Assembly: GCA_947176425.1 (NCBI GenBank)
Contig: CAMWQV010000145.1
Location: forward strand, 1-5,980
DNA length: 5,980 nt
DNA from: an uncultured Clostridia bacterium
GTDB lineage: Bacteria; Bacillota; Clostridia; Oscillospirales; Oscillospiraceae
Direction: 5' to 3'
The notes beneath the pieces were generated by a model. It saw only the letters and a program-made list of their open reading frames with translations. It had not been told where the DNA came from and did not search any database. Numbering within the stretch: position 1 is the stretch's first letter; every line of letters starts with the position of its first letter. Of the stretch, positions 1 through 4,363 are shown piece after piece. The position numbers were made by a program, and so were the translations under genes.

Positions 1-135
1 ATGTACGATTAGCCGGTGGTTCCGGGCGCGGCGTTCCTCCTTGCGGATACGGTTCAGCAAAATCTTCTGCCGGTTCTGAAGTTGCTGGACTTCTTTTTCC
101 GCTTGAGCCTTTTGCGCTTCCAGTGATTGGTTCAA
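1..135 (-). CDS. DUF3847-like small coiled-coil protein, N-terminal 45 residues (cut by left edge)
   Basis: The visible 45 residues are highly charged and helical: a Gln/Glu/Lys-rich stretch (about residues 5-25) and then an Arg-rich segment ending RNHRLIVH. This pattern, a short coiled coil followed by a basic R-x-x-RLI motif, matches from memory the DUF3847 proteins often found beside mobilisation and relaxase genes in gut Firmicutes elements. The function is unknown; a DNA- or relaxosome-associated role is only inferred. The frame has a stop at 162-160 and no ATG, so I chose TTG at 135, which lies 12 nt after a strong AGGAGG (153-148). That spacing is a little long, but no better start exists. 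The gene lies downstream of the sigma-like gene and is probably co-transcribed with it. The C-terminus lies outside the window. Confidence 0.65.
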   Translation of the reverse strand, partial: MNQSLEAQKAQAEKEVQQLQNRQKILLNRIRKEERRARNHRLIVH

Positions 136-147
136 ACAGGTATCAAT

Positions 148-156
148 CCTCCTTCC
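148..156 (-). promoter_or_regulatory. Shine-Dalgarno of the DUF3847-like gene
   Basis: Read on the minus strand, this is GGAAGGAGG, close to a perfect anti-16S match. It is the only strong ribosome binding site near this frame and supports the TTG start at 135, although the gap to that codon is 12 nt. The proximal hairpin (200-169) lies just upstream and does not cover it. Confidence 0.6.
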
Positions 157-168
157 TGTTTAATGAGT

Positions 169-200
169 GAGGGACAAGCAACACAAGCTACTTGTCCCTC
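169..200 (-). repeat. Perfect 10-bp inverted repeat between sigma-like and DUF3847-like genes
   Basis: GAGGGACAAG (169-178) and CTTGTCCCTC (191-200) form a perfect 10-bp stem around a 12-nt loop. No T-run follows on either strand, so it is not a standard intrinsic terminator. The loop holds a second copy of ACAAGC (183-188, direct repeat of 174-179), so a shorter alternative stem is also possible. It lies in the leader of the DUF3847-like gene, 13 nt upstream of its Shine-Dalgarno. It may be an RNA stability or control element, or a protein binding site. Confidence 0.6.
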
Positions 201-247
201 TATTGATGGAGTGGAATATCCCCTCACCTTATAGCCGTTTTGAACGA

Positions 248-661
248 CTATTCATTAACCTGTTTTCCGAAAAATTTCTGAAATTTTTTTCGGACAGCTT
301 TTATGCTCTTAAAAACCGCAACATCAGAGCATCCGCAGATTTTTCCAACTTCCTCATAGCTGAGATCGTACAGTGCATAAAGCAGAAACCGCTCCCGCTG
401 TTTCTCGGTACAATGAGCCAATACCGCAACGATTTCCTCACGGGTTTCCATGCGGCAAACATACTGCTCCGGCGTTTCGCAGTAGGGTAGATGTCCCTCT
501 ATAGCAACTATGTACTCGTCAAAGCCGCGCTTATCCCAATGGTTCTGATACTCACGGTAAAAACTTCTTTCAATGCGTTCAGCCAGTTCCCAAAACTCGC
601 AAAGATTGGCGGCATCTGCATAGGACACATTGCGTCGGTGTCTCTTGATGGAAAATTCCAT
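248..661 (-). CDS. Sigma-70 region-4-like helix-turn-helix protein of a conjugative element
   Basis: This is a 137-residue protein whose C-terminal part (about residues 82-127) resembles sigma-70 region 4: a TEKQRERFLL helix, then LSYEEVGKICGCS as the first half of the helix-turn-helix and VAVFKSIKAVRKKF as the recognition half. The first ~75 residues are not recognised, and no region 2 is visible, so it is unlikely to act as a full sigma factor. Proteins of this size and design, such as the Orf7 type in Tn916, occupy regulatory modules of Firmicutes ICEs and are thought to activate excision or transfer genes. The start is ATG at 661, with AAAGGAGG (676-669) 7 nt upstream. An earlier ATG at 679 would use that ribosome binding site as codons and lies in a hairpin. 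The gene is preceded by an intrinsic terminator and a possible leader ORF. Confidence 0.8.
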   Translation of the reverse strand: MEFSIKRHRRNVSYADAANLCEFWELAERIERSFYREYQNHWDKRGFDEYIVAIEGHLPYCETPEQYVCRMETREEIVAVLAHCTEKQRERFLLYALYDLSYEEVGKICGCSDVAVFKSIKAVRKKFQKFFGKQVNE

Positions 662-677
662 CCGGCTTCCTCCTTTC

Positions 678-700
678 ATTCAGATTTTTGAGATCTGAAT
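678..700 (-). repeat. 8-bp hairpin abutting the sigma-gene ribosome binding site
   Basis: ATTCAGAT (678-685) and ATCTGAAT (693-700) form a perfect 8-bp stem with a 7-nt loop. In the minus-strand transcript it ends 1 nt before AAAGGAGG (676-669). A folded stem at this position could limit ribosome access to the sigma-like gene, or it could mark a dimer binding site on the DNA. Confidence 0.5.
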
Positions 701-742
701 AGAAGGGGGAGAACGACACCGCGGCCAAACTGAAGGACCTAG

Positions 743-782
743 AAATACAAAAACACCCGGACAGCGGAATGCTATTCGGGTG
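743..782 (-). terminator. Intrinsic terminator upstream of the sigma-like gene
   Basis: Read on the minus strand, CACCCGAATAGC (782-771) pairs with GCTGTCCGGGTG (765-754). This gives a 12-bp stem with one A-C mismatch and one G-U pair around a 5-nt ATTCC loop, followed at once by TTTTTGTATTT (753-743). This is a textbook stem plus T-tract. It would stop transcripts coming from the KTR gene and from the possible leader ORF before they reach the sigma-like gene at 661. Confidence 0.8.
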
Positions 783-807
783 CAGGTTAGAATTTTATTT
801 TTCGTCA

Positions 808-922
808 GGATACGACAATTTTTGCAAGCATTAGTGAAGTAGGCTCTTATAGATGTTAGACTTTTTTTGACAGGTAATAGTGATAATCAAGCAAGACATA
901 AAGTTATCTCCTTATCGTATCC
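808..922 (-). repeat. 8-bp inverted repeat enclosing the possible leader ORF
   Basis: In the minus-strand transcript GGATACGA (922-915) is fully complementary to TCGTATCC (815-808). The first arm ends 1 nt before the AAGGAG at 913-908, and the second follows the leader ORF stop. Pairing would close a ~92-nt loop holding the whole ORF and its ribosome binding site. The second arm can instead form a short local stem (TCGT 815-812 with ACGA 805-802), so alternative folds exist upstream of the terminator. Confidence 0.45.
831..899 (-). CDS. Possible 22-residue leader peptide
   Basis: An ATG at 899 follows AAGGAG (913-908) with 8-nt spacing and opens a 22-codon frame starting MSCLIITITC and ending KSLLH, stop TAA at 833-831. 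The ribosome binding site is far better than that of the KTR gene upstream, which is why I list so short a frame. The peptide is hydrophobic at the front and basic later; I do not recognise it. Its position, between complementary RNA arms and just ahead of an intrinsic terminator, resembles leader ORFs of attenuators such as that ahead of tet(M) in Tn916. There is no run of one amino-acid codon, so a drug- or translation-sensing role would fit better than amino-acid sensing. It could also be chance. Confidence 0.4.
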   Translation of the reverse strand: MSCLIITITCQKKSNIYKSLLH

Positions 923-957
923 ATTCCAATAACCAGAAAGGAAATGCACAATAACAG

Positions 958-1007
958 CGCAGAGCCGATGATCCGGTGAGTTTCCTCACAAGTTCATCGG
1001 CTCTGCG
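958..1007 (-). terminator. Large nested hairpin directly downstream of the KTR gene
   Basis: A perfect 14-bp stem (958-971 with 994-1007) is topped by an internal loop and a second 5-bp stem (976-980 with 985-989) with a TTTC loop. It starts 1 nt after the KTR stop codon (1011-1009). On the minus strand the following sequence (CTGTTATTGTGC) is only moderately T-rich, so termination may be partial. It may also act as a 3' stability structure. Confidence 0.55.
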
Positions 1008-1008
1008 T

Positions 1009-1179
1009 CTATGCGTCTGGCTCTTTGATGATTGTTACTTGTAAATTCGCTGCTTGAATAAGAATTTCTCGTTTACATTTTGGACAGTAAAGCGGAAAAT
1101 TTTCTAATTTTGTATCATTCCGTATTCTTATCCGTGTCTTTTGTTTGCATAAAGGGCAATATATCCATTCAGCGTTCAT
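1009..1179 (-). CDS. Cysteine-rich KTR domain (zinc-ribbon) protein, shortened C-terminus
   Basis: This 56-residue protein carries two CxxC pairs (C8/C11 in YCPLC, C32/C35 in YCPKC), the KTR signature (K14-T15-R16) and the family-typical NDTKLENFP linker and IIKEPDA end. It belongs to the Cys_rich_KTR family, the type encoded by Tn916 orf6 downstream of tet(M). The cysteines should bind one zinc; the role is unknown. From memory, relatives end in KEPDAKTQSR. Here a TAG replaces the Lys codon, and the next codons still spell TQSR and then TGA (1008-994), so this copy lost five residues by one nonsense change. Both zinc pairs remain, so it may still work. The ATG at 1179 follows an in-frame TAA, and the ribosome binding site is weak. 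The gene begins 31 nt after the VWA gene stop. Confidence 0.88.
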   Translation of the reverse strand: MNAEWIYCPLCKQKTRIRIRNDTKLENFPLYCPKCKREILIQAANLQVTIIKEPDA

Positions 1180-1210
1180 ATCAATTTCAAGTCTTTATCT
1201 GGTACTGACA

Positions 1211-3022
1211 TTACTGTTCCTGTTCCATTTGTTTGCGCAGATAGGTTCCCACAATATTGGAAAATCGGTCTGTGTTATGAGTATAGATAAATTCCTTTCC
1301 GTATATTCTCTTTTCCACAGTGAGATCATCTTCACTGCCTACAAAAATACCAAGCACAGCGATTTCTTGATTCCTTGCCTTTCGGACCTCAATGGCAGTA
1401 TCTTTAACAGCATCCTCACCCACATAAGGAACCGGCTTCCTGCTGCCTGCTCGATTCGTCCCCAAATGGTTGGGCTTGCCATCGCTGAGGATAATCAGCG
1501 TTTTACTTTCTTCCACTCGTTCCTGAAGTGATGCGCAAATTGTGCGAATAGCAAGTCCGTCCCGATTTTCTCCAATCGCTTGAAATTGCAGGATATTTTT
1601 GTTCCTGTCAGCAGGATCGTCATAATCCCGAAAACGGTGGAGAATCGTATAATCCCAAAACGCACAAAAGCTGGTAACTCGATGTGGAATCCCTGCTTCG
1701 CTGAGTGCTTGAGCGATAATATATGCTTGTACGGCGATTTGCGACTGACGGCATATCTGCGAACTGCTGCTGTCCAGAAGAATGTCCACCACGAAGCTGG
1801 ATTCCTCACGTTTCCTTTTGGCGTCAAACAGCTTGCTGTCGATGGTTCGGCCCAGTTTCCAGAGCCTTGTGGCATTCAACAGTCCGTACTCTGAGCGGAT
1901 AGAATCTTCATCTTGACGCTTGATCTGAACTTGTTTGAGTGTGCTTGCCAGAACGGATACATTGCGCCGGATGGCATTCTGCCGACTGCTGAAATACAGT
2001 TCGTTCTTTATCTGCTGCATATTTCTCCGAAGATATTGTGTACTCTTTAACGCTGGATTCTGCAAAATACCATCGGTAAAATATAAGGAACACCTGCGAT
2101 GGATACCTGTGCATAGCTGACGATTTAACCGTTCACGTTCCAGTGAAGTCATATAACTTTTACCAAAATTGCGTTCCATATAAGCAAGAATCTTTGCGGC
2201 TGATTCCGGGTCTGGCTCTTGGCTAGGATCTTCTTCAGGAAGCACCGCAGAAGTGAACCGGCTGGCAGCGTTCGGCTGTATGTGGGTCAGCCGGTTCATA
2301 TCCTGCTTCAAAACGGACAAGTATTCCTCCAGGATCGTCTCAATCTGCTCGTCTGACATAGATTGGTGCCGCCGGTATTCTATCAGTTCTTCTAAAGTAA
2401 CTGCCATTACCTTTTGCAAGCCGCCATGAGCAGTATCAAAGTCGGTATCCAACAAATTATTATAGATTGCATCGACTGTACGGATAATCATATCTGTATC
2501 CTCCGCAGAGGAAAGACGTTCAATTTCCTGTATAACTGGGAGAAGATTTTCCGGACATTGTTCTGGCTCTTTCAGGAACCGCCGCATCAAACTTTTTCGG
2601 AGCTGCTCCATAATCTGAACCGTGTTTTCGTCAGAGACAGTATCCAGATACAGGTAGTCCTGAAAAGCCTGCCGCCGTATCTCATCAATTCCTTTGCGTT
2701 CCAAGCTCACTTTGGGATAGACAGCCGAATCTACGCACAACTGGATCAGTTCCATCAGCAAAGTTTCCCTGGCTCCTAAACTACACTTTTTCAGTGCATA
2801 GAGCGCCAGCTTTTCAGAATCAAAATACCGTGCAAAGGCTCCTTGTTTGATGGCATCATATAATGCCATCGGTTTAGACATGGCGAAGGTTTCCACATCC
2901 GGCTGAATATCTATGGAATAATCTCCGCTGATGGTCCAAAACAAATTGCGGATACGGTTTTCAATTTCCTGACTATGATCTTCCAGCGACGTTTTTGTCA
3001 GCACGAGGTCAGATTCTTTCAT
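1211..3022 (-). CDS. NorD/CbbO-like protein with C-terminal von Willebrand factor A domain
   Basis: This is a 603-residue soluble protein with no signal peptide or membrane segment. Residues 1-405 are mostly helical and not recognised beyond resemblance to NorD/CbbO-type architecture. The VWA domain (about 409-603) has a metal-ion-dependent adhesion site: D417-S-S419-S-S421 (DxSxS), E485-N-R-D-G489, and S513-D514-G515-K-P. The ENRDG and SDGKP forms are typical of the NorD/CobT/CbbO branch. In that family the VWA protein docks a target and the partner AAA+ hexamer remodels it, often for metal-cofactor insertion or activation. The start is ATG at 3022, just 4 nt after the AAA+ stop, with GAGGG (3035-3031) 8 nt upstream. 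A longer reading from 3115 would overlap the AAA+ gene by ~90 nt and is unlikely. Translational coupling with the AAA+ gene is probable. The target is unknown. Confidence 0.85.
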   Translation of the reverse strand: MKESDLVLTKTSLEDHSQEIENRIRNLFWTISGDYSIDIQPDVETFAMSKPMALYDAIKQGAFARYFDSEKLALYALKKCSLGARETLLMELIQLCVDSAVYPKVSLERKGIDEIRRQAFQDYLYLDTVSDENTVQIMEQLRKSLMRRFLKEPEQCPENLLPVIQEIERLSSAEDTDMIIRTVDAIYNNLLDTDFDTAHGGLQKVMAVTLEELIEYRRHQSMSDEQIETILEEYLSVLKQDMNRLTHIQPNAASRFTSAVLPEEDPSQEPDPESAAKILAYMERNFGKSYMTSLERERLNRQLCTGIHRRCSLYFTDGILQNPALKSTQYLRRNMQQIKNELYFSSRQNAIRRNVSVLASTLKQVQIKRQDEDSIRSEYGLLNATRLWKLGRTIDSKLFDAKRKREESSFVVDILLDSSSSQICRQSQIAVQAYIIAQALSEAGIPHRVTSFCAFWDYTILHRFRDYDDPADRNKNILQFQAIGENRDGLAIRTICASLQERVEESKTLIILSDGKPNHLGTNRAGSRKPVPYVGEDAVKDTAIEVRKARNQEIAVLGIFVGSEDDLTVEKRIYGKEFIYTHNTDRFSNIVGTYLRKQMEQEQ

Positions 3023-3026
3023 CGTA

Positions 3027-3959
3027 TTATCCCTCAAAAACATCATTCTTTGTCCAAGTCTTCGGAATTCTTGTATTGGCTGAATCTTCCAGAATTTCCT
3101 TTTCAAACTGGTCAAAGCTCTTATTGATCAATCCCATACGGATGGCGTTGACAGGCGGCAGACCAGAGCGAATGGTCCGAATCCCTGCAATCATACCTCG
3201 AAGATCAAGCGGTTTCGTAGAAATCTCTCCATTGCTGGCTTTTTTCTGAAAATCCAGGAATAACCCGCTGAATTGCTCCAAAGCAGTCTGCTTCATATCC
3301 GGGAAATGCTTTTTTAGCAGGAATATCAATGTCTCCACATCCAACGGCGGCATATCCACTACCAAAAATCGGGAAACTAATGCTTCGTTCAGTTCTCTGG
3401 TGCCTGCATACCCCTGATTCATTGTGCCGATAAACCGGGTAGCCGGATGCAGAGTAATCCTGCTGTAGCCTGGAACGTCAATCCGCCGCCTGTGGTCAAG
3501 CGTAGCGTGAAGTACGGAGAGGGCATCGTTTTTTGCCATATTGATCTCATCCAAAATACCAAAACCGCCAAACTCTGCACACTGGTATATGGGTCCTTTG
3601 CGGAGCTGCACTTCATTATCCTTAAAAGTATCTGTCCCGATCAGCGATGCACTGTCAGTATTCACATGGAAAGAGATGTCGTAGGCAGGTCTTCCGAAAA
3701 TCCAGGAGAGAGTTTCGCAGAGGACATTTTTGCCGGTTGCCTTTCCACCGGAAAGCAACAGATTTTCTCCTTGCAGGATGGCAGTTATTGCCATTTCCAG
3801 AGTTTCCTTGCCATAAAAGGGCATCGTCGGCACCGCTACTCGTTCTGTGACTGCCGGGTCTACTTCATACTGCTGCCGGAAATCCGTTACCTGCACGATC
3901 AGGTCAGGTGAAAGCCCCTGTTCCTGCAAATAGCTTTGGATATGTGCGTCATTAAGCAT
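3027..3959 (-). CDS. MoxR-type AAA+ ATPase (NorQ/CbbQ-like)
   Basis: This is a 310-residue single-domain AAA+ protein. The P-loop is G71-GKATGKN78, the Walker B ILDEIN has D137 and E138, sensor 1 is in GTMN (N181), a likely arginine finger is R197 in LVSRF, and a sensor-2-like Arg is R254 in PLDLRG. Length and domain order fit the MoxR/NorQ/CbbQ/GvpN group (COG0714), whose members form hexameric rings and act with a VWA partner as ATP-driven chaperones. The VWA partner is the next gene, 4 nt downstream. The P-loop ends in Asn where Ser/Thr is usual, and its middle is GGKA rather than GPPG. The start is ATG 3959, with AAAGGAGG (3975-3968) 8 nt upstream. It follows the ArsR gene by 67 nt and may share its transcript. 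The substrate is not known; metal-enzyme maturation or phage conflict are both only possibilities. Confidence 0.88.
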   Translation of the reverse strand: MLNDAHIQSYLQEQGLSPDLIVQVTDFRQQYEVDPAVTERVAVPTMPFYGKETLEMAITAILQGENLLLSGGKATGKNVLCETLSWIFGRPAYDISFHVNTDSASLIGTDTFKDNEVQLRKGPIYQCAEFGGFGILDEINMAKNDALSVLHATLDHRRRIDVPGYSRITLHPATRFIGTMNQGYAGTRELNEALVSRFLVVDMPPLDVETLIFLLKKHFPDMKQTALEQFSGLFLDFQKKASNGEISTKPLDLRGMIAGIRTIRSGLPPVNAIRMGLINKSFDQFEKEILEDSANTRIPKTWTKNDVFEG

Positions 3960-3979
3960 AACTATTGCCTCCTTTTAGT

Positions 3980-4028
3980 GTGAGAGGACTTGCGCTTCTG
4001 CGCATACCATACAGGAATCTCACTTTTT
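3980..4028 (+). terminator. Hairpin with T-tract on the plus strand between ArsR and AAA+ genes
   Basis: GTGAGA (3980-3985) pairs with TCTCAC (4018-4023), with an inner stem TGCGC/GCGCA (3991-3995 with 4000-4004, TTCT loop). Read on the plus strand it is followed by TTTTT (4024-4028), giving a terminator-like shape, although the stem is broken by a large internal loop. No plus-strand gene needs it. In the minus-strand transcript the same structure lacks a T-tract and sits between the repressor stop and the AAA+ ribosome binding site. Confidence 0.35.
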
Positions 4029-4347
4029 ATCTTAACAAGACATATTCCGTCCCTGTTTCCAGTACCATCCGCACATGGTCGTCCACTAAAGTGTAAAAAA
4101 TCATTTTTCCGCTTCTGCGCTGCTTCACCAGCTTATTTGCTTTCAAAAGACTCAACTGGTGAGACACCGCAGATGTTGTCATACCCAACTGATTTGCCAA
4201 GTCACTGACGCAGGCATCATGCTCCATCAGCAGAAATAGAAGATGGATGCGGGTGGGGTCCCCAAGCATCTTAAAAAACTCTGTCAGGATGGATAATTCA
4301 TGTGCTTGCAGATCATCGTATACAATTTCACCGCTATATTCTGACAT
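4027..4347 (-). CDS. ArsR/SmtB-family metal-responsive repressor
   Basis: This is a 106-residue winged-helix protein. An initial helix (LSILTEFFKMLGDPTRIHLLFLL, 18-40) carries the family hallmark GDPTR; the helix-turn-helix is ACVSDLANQLGMTTSAVSHQLSLL (45-68), and the wing is around KQRRSGKMIFYTL (75-87). It should bind DNA as a dimer and release it on binding metal. C46 aligns with the first Cys of the CadC/SmtB CVCD/CVGD motif; the second is Ser. The alpha-5 site keeps D89-x-H91, but the usual downstream His/Glu positions are not clear, so which metal is sensed cannot be read. The ATG at 4347 has AAAGGAGG 7 nt upstream and starts 16 nt after the pump stop. Being downstream of the pump, it most likely autoregulates the pump operon from a promoter outside the window. 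Confidence 0.9.
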   Translation of the reverse strand: MSEYSGEIVYDDLQAHELSILTEFFKMLGDPTRIHLLFLLMEHDACVSDLANQLGMTTSAVSHQLSLLKANKLVKQRRSGKMIFYTLVDDHVRMVLETGTEYVLLR

Positions 4348-4363
4348 GGGAACCCCTCCTTTA

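Larger units (their letters stand above)
662..1008 (-). other. 347-bp non-coding spacer between KTR gene and sigma-like gene
   Basis: No gene of ordinary length is present on either strand. In transcription order it holds a large hairpin (1007-958), a possible 22-codon leader ORF (899-831) with a good ribosome binding site, an 8-bp inverted repeat enclosing that ORF, an intrinsic terminator (782-754) and a hairpin beside the sigma-gene Shine-Dalgarno (700-678). It is visibly A+T-richer than the metal-resistance genes. I found no convincing -35/-10 promoter on the minus strand, so the sigma-like gene may depend on read-through or on a weak promoter I cannot recognise. Confidence 0.7.

Noticed and set aside
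231..251. Short imperfect hairpin over the sigma-like stop codon
   Set aside because: Two 4-bp stems with a mismatch and no T-tract; easily expected by chance.
662..679. Longer start for the sigma-like protein (MKGGSR extension)
   Set aside because: The extra codons are the Shine-Dalgarno itself, and the ATG lies in a hairpin arm. ATG 661 has ideal spacing.
861..870. A AAA AAG slippery heptamer inside the leader ORF (minus strand)
   Set aside because: A -1 shift meets a stop one codon later, so it gives no new product. Probably just an A-run.
867..872. Perfect TTGACA -35 box on the plus strand
   Set aside because: No matching -10 hexamer at 16-18 nt and no plus-strand gene follows. It is part of a T-run opposite the leader ORF.
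1004..1018. Tandem 7-8 bp repeat TGCGTCTA/TGCGTCTG at the KTR gene end
   Set aside because: It is explained by the codons for DA(K)TQ and is too short to call a repeat element.
1145..1894. Plus-strand open frames opposite the VWA gene
   Set aside because: No ribosome binding sites or recognisable domains; they lie antisense to a gene with clear VWA motifs. The same applies to plus-strand frames opposite the AAA+ and pump genes.
3023..3115. Longer start for the VWA protein, adding 31 residues
   Set aside because: It would overlap the AAA+ gene by about 90 nt. ATG 3022 has a properly spaced GAGGG and the usual coupled 4-nt gap.
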